In this document: positions 56,321 to 64,000 of the stretch, piece by piece
Position numbering within the stretch: position 1 is the first letter of the stretch
Layout: each line of letters begins with the position of its first letter
Source of the DNA: Dokdonella_A sp963834755
Lineage (GTDB): Bacteria > Pseudomonadota > Gammaproteobacteria > Xanthomonadales > Rhodanobacteraceae
Assembly: GCA_963834755.1 (NCBI GenBank)
Contig: CAWICQ010000012.1
Span: 682,001-746,000 of the forward strand
Length of the DNA: 64,000 nucleotides
Direction of reading: 5' to 3'
Program-made: the position numbers and the translations under genes
Notes under the pieces: generated by a model
The model's database searches: none
What the model was told of the DNA's origin: nothing
What the model saw: only the letters and a program-made list of their open reading frames with translations

Positions 56321-58294
56321 ATGGCACTGCGAGCTGAGCAAGCCGTTCTGCTTGCCTGCATCGGACTTGCAACCGTTTCCGGTGCGCGCGCCGCCAACGG
56401 TGACTGGACCGTCATCGGCTGGAACAATCTCGGCATGCACTGCATGGATTCCGATTATTCGGTCATGTCGATCCTGCCGCCGTACAACACGCTCGAAGCG
56501 CAGGTGCTCGATCCGACCGGACATCTGATGTCGTCCGCATCCGGCGTCAACGTGACGTTCGAGGCAGTCGCTGATCCGACCGGATCGATCAATTCGACGT
56601 CGATCGGCAAGACCGACTTCTGGAGCTATGCGCAGTCGCTGTTCGGTCTGCTCCAGCCGCTGCCGCCCGACACCGGTCTAACCGGCATCTCGATGCCGGG
56701 CACCGCCAATGCACCGCAGCCGCTGACGTTCGACGCGATCAACAGCATGTGGACCGGAGAGGGCATACCGGCGACGCCGTACGATGACAGCGGCCACAAG
56801 AATACGTATCCGGTGTTTCGCGTGACCGCGCGTGATTCAGGCGGCGCCGTGCTCGCGATCAGCGACGTCGTGCTGCCCGTCTCGGACGAGATGACCTGCA
56901 GGACCTGCCATGCATCGAACAGCAACGCCGATGCGGAGCCGTTGGAAGGCTGGGTCAACGATTCCGACCCGGAGCGTGATTACCGGCTCAATGCGATCCT
57001 GCTGCACGACGATCGCCAAAGCGGCAATCCGGACTACGCAGGCGAACTCGTCGACGCGGGCTACGACGCGAGCGGGCTCTACGCGACCGTCACGCAGCTC
57101 GGCAAGCCGGTGCTCTGCGCGGTCTGCCACGCGTCGAACGCGCTCGGCACTGTCGGTGTCGCCGGTGTCGCGCCGCTGACGACGTCGATGCACAGATTGC
57201 ACGCGAACGTGATCGATCCCGCGACCGGGATGTCGCTCGACAACGATAACAACCGCTCGGCCTGCTACACCTGCCATCCGGGTTCGACGACCAAATGCCT
57301 GCGCGGCGTCATGGGCAATGCGGTAGCGACCGACGGCACCCTCGAGATGCAGTGCCAGAGCTGCCATGGCTCGATGAGCCGCGTCGGCGCGCAGGGTCGC
57401 GCCGGCTGGCTGGACGAGCCGACATGCCAGAACTGCCACACCGGCACGGCGCTGAGCAACAATGGCGAGATCCGCTACACGAATGTCTATGACACGAACG
57501 GCCAGCGCCGGGTCGCGGTCGATGCGACGTTCGCGACGACGCCCGACGTACCGGAGCAGGGCTTCTCGCTGTACCGCTTCTCGACCGGACACGGCGGCTT
57601 GCAATGCGAAGCGTGCCACGGCTCGACGCATGCCGAGTTCCCGAGCTCGCACGTCAACGACAACCTGCAGAGCATCGCGCTGCAAGGCCATGCCGGCGCG
57701 TTGGTCGAGTGCGTGACCTGCCACGGCAACTCGCCTAACACGGTCGACGGCGGCCCGCACGGCATGCATCCGGTCGGCGCGAGCTGGATCAGCGGTCACG
57801 CCGATGCGGCCGAGGGCGGCGGCGCAGCCTGCCGCGCCTGTCACGGCACCGACTACCGCGGCACCGTGCTCTCGTACAGCAAGGCCGATCGCGTGTTCAA
57901 CACGCGCTATGGAACGCGCACGTTCTGGACCGGTTTCCAGATCGGCTGCTATGCGTGCCATAGAGGTCCGAACAGCGACGATTCCAACCCGAACCATGCC
58001 GCGGTCGTCAACGATACGACGGCGAGCTCCGACGGCACGCCAGTTGCGATTCCGCTCAGCGCGAGCGACGCCGACGGCAATGCGCTGACGCTCCGCATCG
58101 TCTCGCAGCCGGCGAACGGCACGGTCGGGCTCTCCGGCACGACCGCGACGTACTATCCCGACCGCGGCTTCTCAGGCGCCGACACGTTCACCTTCGCGGC
58201 ATGGGACGGCGACACGGATTCGAACCTCGGGACCGCGACCGTCACCGTCTCGTTTGACGACACCATCTTCGCCAACGGATTTGACGCGCCATGA
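56321..58294 (+). CDS. Secreted nine-haem c-type cytochrome with D-x-I-F tail
   Basis: 657 residues from ATG 56321, preceded by AAGGAG. The signal peptide ends 'LATVSGARA'. Nine CxxCH haem-binding motifs are visible in order: CRTCH, CAVCH, CYTCH, CQSCH, CQNCH, CEACH, CVTCH, CRACH and CYACH. The region before them ('WTVIGWNNLGMHCMDSDYSV') is Cys-poor. After them lies a cadherin/Ig-like domain ('VSQPANGTVGLSGTTATYYP') and the tail DDTIFANGFDAP. It is divergent from a tailed molybdenum hydroxylase and could accept its electrons at or beyond the outer membrane; that link is inferred. No porin-cytochrome partner is in the window. Confidence 0.9.
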   Translation: MALRAEQAVLLACIGLATVSGARAANGDWTVIGWNNLGMHCMDSDYSVMSILPPYNTLEAQVLDPTGHLMSSASGVNVTFEAVADPTGSINSTSIGKTDFWSYAQSLFGLLQPLPPDTGLTGISMPGTANAPQPLTFDAINSMWTGEGIPATPYDDSGHKNTYPVFRVTARDSGGAVLAISDVVLPVSDEMTCRTCHASNSNADAEPLEGWVNDSDPERDYRLNAILLHDDRQSGNPDYAGELVDAGYDASGLYATVTQLGKPVLCAVCHASNALGTVGVAGVAPLTTSMHRLHANVIDPATGMSLDNDNNRSACYTCHPGSTTKCLRGVMGNAVATDGTLEMQCQSCHGSMSRVGAQGRAGWLDEPTCQNCHTGTALSNNGEIRYTNVYDTNGQRRVAVDATFATTPDVPEQGFSLYRFSTGHGGLQCEACHGSTHAEFPSSHVNDNLQSIALQGHAGALVECVTCHGNSPNTVDGGPHGMHPVGASWISGHADAAEGGGAACRACHGTDYRGTVLSYSKADRVFNTRYGTRTFWTGFQIGCYACHRGPNSDDSNPNHAAVVNDTTASSDGTPVAIPLSASDADGNALTLRIVSQPANGTVGLSGTTATYYPDRGFSGADTFTFAAWDGDTDSNLGTATVTVSFDDTIFANGFDAP

Positions 58295-58363
58295 CGGCAG
58301 GCCTCGTCGCGGAATCGCGAGCAGCGGCGCCGGGAGACTGCCGCAATCGTTGACGGCGACCAC

Positions 58364-58690
58364 GTGCTTCGCCTCATTGGGAAGGCAGACGACACGCGAA
58401 CATCGCCGGCAGCCACGATCTGTGCGCAGATTAGGTCAGACGTGGATTGTGGGAAAGTGCGAAATGTGGAGGCGAACGATCTTCAGAATGGTCTTCTGAT
58501 TGCCACGGCAGTCTTTTTTTTTGCCTCGGCGGTGTATTGGGCTAGAAATGTCCTGGTCGTCGAGGGTACCGAGGTCAAGTTATTTTTTTACCAGTTGGTC
58601 GCGATCGTAGTGGTGTGGCTTGCGATGTGGCTGCCGACGAAGCCGCCGATCGACGCACTACGTAAGAGAAAAAACGAAAGCGATGGTTAG
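58364..58690 (+). CDS. Small two-helix membrane protein
   Basis: Up to 108 residues; the true start may be a GTG at 58457, since the part before 'VEANDLQNGLLIATAVFFFA' is poorly protein-like. Two hydrophobic helices, 'LLIATAVFFFASAVYWARNV' and 'LFFYQLVAIVVVWLAMWLP', are followed by a basic tail 'DALRKRKNESDG'. Function unknown. Confidence 0.55.
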   Translation: MLRLIGKADDTRTSPAATICAQIRSDVDCGKVRNVEANDLQNGLLIATAVFFFASAVYWARNVLVVEGTEVKLFFYQLVAIVVVWLAMWLPTKPPIDALRKRKNESDG

Positions 58691-58871
58691 CTCCGTCTCG
58701 TTCGACTCCGCGCGCGTTCGCAGCTCGGAGCTTGCCGGCGCCGCTGGTCACAGCGTCGATGGTGCGGCTGCGCACTTCAGCAGGCAGATTCTTCAGCATG
58801 AGCGCGACCGCCGCCGCGGTTGCGGTGAAGTGGCGGTGCAGGAGCTCCTCGGCGAGCTCGTGTTCGTTCAA
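58575..58871 (-). CDS. Small hypothetical protein, uncertain
   Basis: A TTG start at 58871 with AGGA ten bases upstream opens a helical stretch (NEHELAEELLHRHFTATAAA, then VALMLKNLPAEVRSRTIDAV). The C-terminal third overlaps the opposite-strand membrane gene and looks unnatural, so the gene may be frameshifted or end earlier. It begins 23 bp after the stop of the next small gene on its strand. Confidence 0.35.
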   Translation of the reverse strand: MNEHELAEELLHRHFTATAAAVALMLKNLPAEVRSRTIDAVTSGAGKLRAANARGVERDGANHRFRFFSYVVRRSAASSAATSQATPLRSRPTGKKIT

Positions 58872-58894
58872 TCATGTTCCTGCCACGATGCCAA

Positions 58895-59119
58895 CTATAC
58901 GAGCTGCATGCCCTGCGTCTTGAGTGTCGCTTCGATCCCCGGGGAATGGATGCCGGGGTCCTTCCAACGATAGCTCAGGATTGCGCGGTAAATGCCTTCG
59001 TGCTCGATGCGGACTTCAGAGATGCCGGGCAGGCCATCGAGAAGCACGGCTGCTTGCGGCCCAACCAGGTAGGGGCCCGGCGTAGAACGGTGGCGTTCGA
59101 CGGTGATCAGTGCACGCAT
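58895..59119 (-). CDS. Small hypothetical protein
   Basis: 74 residues from ATG 59119 (MRALITVERHRSTPGPYLVG), behind AAGGA. The sequence 'LPGISEVRIEHEGIYRAILS' with 'YRWKDPGIH' suggests a compact alpha/beta fold similar in look to ferredoxin-like domains, but I cannot name the family. It forms a same-strand series with the small genes at 59217 and 58575. Confidence 0.6.
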   Translation of the reverse strand: MRALITVERHRSTPGPYLVGPQAAVLLDGLPGISEVRIEHEGIYRAILSYRWKDPGIHSPGIEATLKTQGMQLV

Positions 59120-59216
59120 GAGCGGATCCTTGCGGTGGTCGCGCCGAACGCTACGCTCGAACGCGTGACGCATGTGTCGGCTTGTGCGTCAAGGAATGCG
59201 GGTAACGTGGAAGTCG

Positions 59217-59468
59217 CTAGACTGCACGCAACGGGCGGCATGGGACCGCTATCTGCCGTGCGGGCTCATCGACATGCTGGCCGCTTCGAAAATGCAACCT
59301 GCGCGCGAAGGCGGCGAAGGCACCCGGGATTTCACCAAAGGGCACATACGCCCAATCGAACCTGACCCGACCGTCGCCCATATCGATGCACACGCCGCTC
59401 TCGGCGTGAGCGAGGCTGTAGTAGGAGAAGCGATACTCGCTAGGCTCAAGCTTTCGCAAGGCACTCAT
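59217..59468 (-). CDS. Small hypothetical protein
   Basis: 83 residues from ATG 59468 (MSALRKLEPSEYRFSYYSLA), with GAGG nine bases upstream. 'GVCIDMGDGRVRFDWAYVPF' looks like a real beta-rich domain. The last 20 residues are Arg/Pro-rich and may reflect a late frameshift. Function unknown. Confidence 0.55.
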   Translation of the reverse strand: MSALRKLEPSEYRFSYYSLAHAESGVCIDMGDGRVRFDWAYVPFGEIPGAFAAFARRLHFRSGQHVDEPARQIAVPCRPLRAV

Positions 59469-59564
59469 GGTAGGAACCTCATGTCGGCGACGGCACTGCC
59501 AGCGACCTCACGTTGAAAGCAGGGAATCGTGGCGAGCTGGATGGCTCGCCACGGCACTCAACGC

Positions 59565-60011
59565 TTAGTGCTTGGTCGGCGTCAGGACCTGGTCGATGAC
59601 GTGGATCACGCCATTGCTCGATCCAAGATCACGCGTCGTGATCGTCGCGTTGTCGATCATGATGCCTTCACCCGCGCGCTTGATCTGGGCAAACTGCCCG
59701 TTGACAGTCTTGGTCTCGGTGAGCTTGCCGACGTCCTGACCCGTGGCCCGTCCCGGCGAGACGTGGTACTTGAGAACAGAGATCAGCTGATCCTTGTTCT
59801 CCGGTTTCAGCCAGCCGTCGAGCCGACCTGCGGGGAGTTTCTCGAATGCTGCGTCCGATGGTGCAAATACAGTAAACGGTCCCGGACTATTGAGGACATT
59901 GGTCAAACCCGCAGCGGCGATCACCTTGCTGAAGGTGTTGAGCGTTCCCTGCGCCGCGACGGTATCGACAAGATTGGCCTGCTGGCTCGGGGTTGCGTTG
60001 GAATTGTTCAT
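59565..60011 (-). CDS. Fasciclin (FAS1) domain protein
   Basis: 148 residues from ATG 60011; an in-frame start exists at 60026. The single FAS1 domain is recognised from 'TLNTFSKVIAAAGLTNVLNS', 'GPFTVFAPSDAAFEKLP', 'LISVLKYHVSPGR' and 'NGVIHVIDQVLTP'. FAS1 proteins are adhesion modules, normally exported. Unusually, no signal peptide precedes the domain: the N-terminus is a polar NNSNATPSQQAN. Confidence 0.9.
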   Translation of the reverse strand: MNNSNATPSQQANLVDTVAAQGTLNTFSKVIAAAGLTNVLNSPGPFTVFAPSDAAFEKLPAGRLDGWLKPENKDQLISVLKYHVSPGRATGQDVGKLTETKTVNGQFAQIKRAGEGIMIDNATITTRDLGSSNGVIHVIDQVLTPTKH

Positions 60012-60648
60012 GGGATGGATCCTCATTAGAGCGTTCCGATGAGCGGAACGAAGGCGGCCGAAGCCGAGGCCCTTGAAGAATCAAGGGCGCGATCTCAGAG
60101 GCGTTAGAAAGGGAACCGCAGGTCCGAGGCGCTTAGTTGGCGAGACGCGTGGCGTCTCTGAGCGCAAACCACAACATACTCCAGCCGCTGTTAGTTGAGC
60201 GTGATACCGAAGCGATGCTTGGGGAGTTGCGAAGCGCGCATTGCGTTCACGTCGATTGTTACCGTGCGGGCCGTCCATCGGGGTGCTGTCGCGCAACGCG
60301 ACGACGGCCTTCATCGCGATGCTCCCGTCGGCCGTAAACGGGGAAATTTTCAGGGTCGTTCGCGTCTCTGACGTGCCATTGCACGGCAGGGTGGGCGCGA
60401 AGAGCCTGTTACGACGTCAACTGGAGGCCGGAGAGACGCGAATTTCGCCTCATCCGAACAGGGACCCTAACAAGGAAGGGGCAGGGAACCATCGGGACTC
60501 AACCGCTTCCCCATCGACCTGTCAAAATGCTGTTGTGCACTGACAGATCCAGGCTCGCGCGAAGCGCGTTTTGCGGTGAAAAATCTCGCTCGTCACGCAG
60601 TCTCACTTGCGACCTTGCGTTGACGGTCGGATGCTCAGTGCGCTTCCT
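60012..60648. other. Intergenic region without an identified gene
   Basis: About 640 bp. A hairpin GAGACG-CGTGG-CGTCTC lies at about 60141-60157 with no T-run. Short frames on both strands lack ribosome-binding sites or family motifs. Nothing is supported. Confidence 0.4.
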
Positions 60649-62118
60649 TTAGTTTCCAGGTGGCCATTGGGCTGCCTGATATTTTTCTGCTACTCCATTG
60701 AGCCGTGAGATGAGTTCTTCAGAGCCATACCATCGCCCGTGCGACATGACGCCCCGTGGATGCTCAAGCGTCGTAAGATCCTCAAGAGGATTGGCCGAGG
60801 AAAGAATCAAGTCGGCTCGGTTACCCGCAGCAATAGTGCCGAACCGTTGAGCACCGGGTTTGGCTCGGGCGATGAACTGGCCTGGAATCCGAGTGGCAGC
60901 GGACAAGACTTCAAAGCGACTTAGGCCAGCCGCCTCCAGGGCGTTAAGGTCCTGATGCAATGAAAAGCCAGGAACCAGTCCCGGTATTGATGGCGTGTCC
61001 GTGCCGGCGATGAGAGGAACGCCCGCTTTATCCAGTGCCTTGATGAACTCTTTGAGGAACGCCAACCTGGCATCAAGACTTCCCGTGCGAGTGTCATAGC
61101 CACCGGCGCTCCACGCGATGCGATCATCGGGATCGAGGTAACGGGACGTTGGCATCGCGAGAAACCCGCTCACCACCTCTGGTTTGCCCCACTGCTGCGC
61201 AATCGTGGCGTAGGTATTGAGATCCGCGGTAACAAAGGCACCGTAATGCTTTGTGAACGCGACAGCGGCCGGGATCTGGTCGAGTCGTGGCGCTCGGTTA
61301 CCGACGTCAGCGCCAGCCGGAAAGAACACGGTGTAAAGGTATTCTTCAGCGTGGGCAACCATGAGTTGTCCGGCGGCGAGCTGACGCTCGATGCCGACGC
61401 GTGTCACGCCATGGCCGACTACGGGAAGGCGCTGCTTCTTGCCTTCGTCGACAAACGCCTCGAAGACCTCGGGCGACAAATTGTTATAGACCTTGATGAA
61501 GTCGTAACCGTTGGTCTTTGCGAGGCCGACGACGGCGCGCGCTTGGGCCGGAGTGGTGACAACAAGCTGGCCGAACTCGGGTGTGCCGTCGACGCGAAGG
61601 CCCAAATAGACGTGAGGGCCCGGAAGCTCGCCACGATTGAGCTTTGGAACCACTTGATCGACATACTCGTAGGTTGCGCCTCCCATGTTCAGCACGGTCG
61701 TGACGCCGTTGATGAGGAACAGCACCATGTCCCGACTCGTCGTGGAGTGCACGTGCATATCAGCCAAGCCGGGTGAAAGGTATTCGGCTCCGCGGCCGTC
61801 GATGACGTGGGCTTCTGGAGGCGCCTGGAGATGCGTGCCCATCGCTCGGATCGTGTCGCCTTCGACGAGCACCGACTGGTCTGGCAATACGTGCTCGCGA
61901 TCCATGGGCACGACATTGACGTGCTCGAACAGGGTGGCCCGACTGATTGCGTGTGTCGACTCGGCCGCACCGGCGCAGGAGATCCCGGTTCCGAGCACGA
62001 GAAACCCACTTACGAAGAGCGAGCGAAAGACGCGGAACTGAGATAGGCCAGATTGAATGAGGCACTGCCTATCGATAAAGGTGCGCTGGCCGAGTTTCGG
62101 CAGACTTGCTGAATACAT
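60649..62118 (-). CDS. Exported amidohydrolase-family metal-dependent hydrolase
   Basis: 489 residues from ATG 62118, behind GAGGAAA. The hydrophobic stretch 'SLFVSGFLVLGTGISCAGAA' near residues 33-52 is a signal peptide with a long N-region. Metal ligands follow the amidohydrolase order: 'GLADMHVHST' (HxH), 'YDFIKVYNNL' (Lys, probably carboxylated), 'PVVGHGV' and 'LMVAHAEEYL' (His), 'PLIAGTDTPSIPG' (Asp). Related enzymes are imidazolonepropionase-like and prolidase-like; the substrate is unknown. It stands alone. Confidence 0.9.
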   Translation of the reverse strand: MYSASLPKLGQRTFIDRQCLIQSGLSQFRVFRSLFVSGFLVLGTGISCAGAAESTHAISRATLFEHVNVVPMDREHVLPDQSVLVEGDTIRAMGTHLQAPPEAHVIDGRGAEYLSPGLADMHVHSTTSRDMVLFLINGVTTVLNMGGATYEYVDQVVPKLNRGELPGPHVYLGLRVDGTPEFGQLVVTTPAQARAVVGLAKTNGYDFIKVYNNLSPEVFEAFVDEGKKQRLPVVGHGVTRVGIERQLAAGQLMVAHAEEYLYTVFFPAGADVGNRAPRLDQIPAAVAFTKHYGAFVTADLNTYATIAQQWGKPEVVSGFLAMPTSRYLDPDDRIAWSAGGYDTRTGSLDARLAFLKEFIKALDKAGVPLIAGTDTPSIPGLVPGFSLHQDLNALEAAGLSRFEVLSAATRIPGQFIARAKPGAQRFGTIAAGNRADLILSSANPLEDLTTLEHPRGVMSHGRWYGSEELISRLNGVAEKYQAAQWPPGN

Positions 62119-62453
62119 CAAATTTCCTCAGAGTTACCTGACCGGCCTGCGCTAACTGGTCCTGATGTGAAGTTGGTCGAAGCGGCTTTGGCAGGATCGT
62201 CTTCGACGCGCAACGTCGTGTTGTTTCCGCTTCGATCGCGCGGCCGCTGGAGGCCGTCGACATGGCTTTCCCGGTTTGAGACCGGCGACGCGCGATCGAC
62301 ATTCGGCCGGCTCTCTCAATCGTTGGCGGGAAAGCGGGCCGAGGCGGGAATATAGGCCGACGTGACCGCGTATGACTCGTCAGCGTTATCACCGCGCAGA
62401 GGTGAAGCTGGACGAGACGTGATCTGAATGCATGGCGTTCTGGATTTGCCGCG
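62119..62453. other. Intergenic region
   Basis: About 335 bp between the amidohydrolase start and the PPK2 stop. No convincing gene or terminator seen. Confidence 0.4.
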
Positions 62454-63323
62454 TCACCTCGCCAGCGCTTTGCGGATAGACATGAGCTCACGTCGCCGTT
62501 TCGCCGTTGTCTTGGGATAGGCCATATCGAGTCCGTTGAACGCATCCAGAAGGGTCTGGGAAACGATCAGTCGCGCATTTTCCTTGTCGTCGGCAGGCAC
62601 GACGTACCACGGCGAATGATGTGTGCTGGTGGCTTGCAGGCAGGCGTCGTAAGCCTCCACGTACTGCGGCCAAAGCATTCGCTCACTGATATCCGACGCG
62701 CTGAACTTCCAGTTCTTGTCCGCCTCGTCGATCCTTTCGAGAAAGCGCTTGCGCTGCTCTTCCTTCGACAAATGGAGAAAGACCTTGACGGTGCGTGTGC
62801 CGTTGCGGTGCAGGTGTTCCTCCAGGTCCACTATGGAGCGATAGCGCTGTTCCCAGATATCTTTCTCGTCGATCAATGCAGCCGGCAGCTGCTGCGTGCG
62901 AAGCATCTCCGGATGCACGCGAACGACCAGGACCTCCTCGTAGTACGAGCGGTTGAAGATGCCGAGCCGGCCCCGCTCCGGCAGACGGCAGGTGGTGCGC
63001 CACAAGAAGTCATGCTTGAGTTCCTCGGCGCTGGGCTGCTTGAAACTGAAAACCTCGCACCCCTGCGGATTGACACCAGACATGACATGGCGAATTGCGC
63101 CATCCTTTCCCGCGCCATCCATGCCCTGAAGAATCAGCAGCATCGCATAGCGGCCGGATGCGTAGTGAAGGCGCTGCAGCGCGCTCAGCTCGTCGACGTG
63201 CCGTTGGAGGAGCTTCCTGTATTGCTTATCCGACTTGTATACCGGTTTTACCGACGTCGGCCACTTCTTGAGATCGACCTTTTCTCCCGGCGGAACTCGG
63301 AATTCGCGGGTATCAATCTTCAT
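62454..63323 (-). CDS. Polyphosphate kinase 2 family protein
   Basis: 289 residues from ATG 63323 (MKIDTREFRVPPGEKVDLKK), behind AGGA. Walker A is 'LQGMDGAGKDGAIRHVMSG', the lid region is 'RLPERGRLGIFNRSYYEEVL' (the FNRSxYE signature of PPK2), and 'EEQRKRFLERIDEADKNWKF' follows. PPK2 enzymes transfer phosphate between polyphosphate and nucleoside mono- or diphosphates in the cytoplasm. The start overlaps the end of the aquaporin gene by 11 bp, suggesting a shared transcript. Confidence 0.93.
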   Translation of the reverse strand: MKIDTREFRVPPGEKVDLKKWPTSVKPVYKSDKQYRKLLQRHVDELSALQRLHYASGRYAMLLILQGMDGAGKDGAIRHVMSGVNPQGCEVFSFKQPSAEELKHDFLWRTTCRLPERGRLGIFNRSYYEEVLVVRVHPEMLRTQQLPAALIDEKDIWEQRYRSIVDLEEHLHRNGTRTVKVFLHLSKEEQRKRFLERIDEADKNWKFSASDISERMLWPQYVEAYDACLQATSTHHSPWYVVPADDKENARLIVSQTLLDAFNGLDMAYPKTTAKRRRELMSIRKALAR

Positions 63324-64000
63324 TTTTATCCTGCTGATCTTCAGTCGTTTCGGTGGGATCACGGCGGCCTATGGAACCTTGCGCCGCAATTGCTCCGGAA
63401 GGCGTGGGCTTGCCTCGCAGTATCCACTCGAAGGCGGCGCCTATCAGCGCCCCGAGAAACGGTCCTGCCAAATAGATCCACGCAGTCCCGAGGTCACCAC
63501 GCACCAGATCGGGCGCCAATGATCGCGCTGGGTTCATCGAAGCACCGCTGATCGGCGCCGCCCAAAGACCCGCCAGAGCAATGTATCCGCCCACGGCGAT
63601 GGCGCCGTTGGCGCCGATATTGCGCGCCCCGGCAGCCGTGCCCAGGATGGTGTTCACCAGTCCGGCGGTCAATACCACTTCCATCGCCAAAGCTTGTCCG
63701 CTGCTGACACCATGGCCAGGCACGGTCGCGCCAAGTGCGCCGATGGTGCCGAACATGGTCCGAAGAAAGAGTGCGGCCGCGATGCCGCCGACCATCTGTG
63801 CCACGACATAGGCCGGTACCCGGCCCCAAGGGAAGTTGCGTCGCAATGCGAACGCCACCGTAACGGCCGGGTTCAAGTGCGCCCCGCTAACGGTGCCCAT
63901 GAAGTAGATGATCGCCATCACCATGAGCCCGGGCGCAGTTACGATCATCCCCAGGCTGACGGCTCCGCCGCTCTTGGCGGCGACCACGCCGCCGCCCGCA
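63313..64000 (-). CDS. Aquaporin / MIP-family channel, N-terminus outside window
   Basis: The frame is open to the window edge, so about one helix at the N-terminus is missing. Both pore half-helices are present: 'TVSGAHLNPAVTVAF' and 'ISGASMNPARSLAPDL', each with the NPA motif, and five membrane helices are visible. The Arg after the second NPA and small neighbouring residues favour a water-type rather than glycerol-type pore. The cytoplasmic tail is hydrophilic and acidic (DPTETTEDQQDKNED). Confidence 0.93.
   Translation of the reverse strand, partial: AGGGVVAAKSGGAVSLGMIVTAPGLMVMAIIYFMGTVSGAHLNPAVTVAFALRRNFPWGRVPAYVVAQMVGGIAAALFLRTMFGTIGALGATVPGHGVSSGQALAMEVVLTAGLVNTILGTAAGARNIGANGAIAVGGYIALAGLWAAPISGASMNPARSLAPDLVRGDLGTAWIYLAGPFLGALIGAAFEWILRGKPTPSGAIAAQGSIGRRDPTETTEDQQDKNED

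Noticed and set aside
55618..56445. N-terminal extension of the molybdenum hydroxylase frame
   Set aside because: The Tat signal begins at the ATG at 55617, which overlaps the small-subunit stop; the extension runs through the 2Fe-2S gene in a non-coding frame.
60667..60690. Fourth copy of the 25-bp motif (GATATTTTTCTGC)
   Set aside because: Only about 12 bases match and they lie inside the amidohydrolase coding region.

Overview
The window is GC-rich DNA packed with genes on both strands. It most resembles a gammaproteobacterium of the Xanthomonadales, probably near Rhodanobacteraceae/Dokdonella. That placement is an inference from three things: high-GC codon usage, many secreted right-handed beta-helix proteins, and a recurring C-terminal tail of the form D-x-I-F-x-[DN]-G-F-[DE]. 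I see no tRNA, rRNA, CRISPR array, transposase or phage structural gene.

Layout: 1-5551 holds secreted beta-helix proteins (one cut by the window edge, one intact, one decayed) and small hypothetical genes. 5739-11100 is housekeeping and accessory metabolism: an SGNH acyltransferase, an MFS transporter, a methyltransferase and a DsbA-like/peroxiredoxin pair. 11384-17792 is a tightly packed three-gene cassette encoding SIR2-TIR, a STAND NTPase and SLOG-like plus transmembrane modules; it looks like a conflict/immunity system and is one of the two most interesting loci. 17803-22789 mixes intact genes with gene relics and a 17-bp minisatellite. 22924-25468 is a LysR regulator, an NmrA-like reductase and an Ohr-type peroxidase. 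25822-34444 holds secreted proteins (beta-helix, phosphoesterase, metallophosphoesterase, M28 peptidase, LCCL relic) and an RhtA-like exporter. 34802-43025 is a CadC-like TPR regulator followed by an ArsR/YgaP-like/RND efflux locus whose pump gene is frameshifted.

43437-58294 is the second highlight, a run of large exported proteins bearing the same short tail. It contains a repeat-rich adhesin (frameshifted), two beta-helix proteins, a molybdenum hydroxylase large subunit and a nine-haem cytochrome. The tail occurs on unrelated folds exported by Sec or Tat, and in several cases follows a domain resembling the 'choice-of-anchor Q' type, so I propose it is a lineage-specific sorting or anchoring signal. 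The window ends with small genes, a fasciclin protein, an amidohydrolase, a PPK2 kinase and a partial aquaporin.

A 25-bp sequence recurs with 21-23 of 25 identities between copies at 34762, 50795 and 52973. It lies upstream of the CadC-like regulator and of two tailed beta-helix genes, and could be a shared operator. Several genes carry single-base frameshifts (2161, 22360, 33467, 39800 and 43437 loci). Either gene decay is active here or the assembly has residual indels; read-level data would decide.
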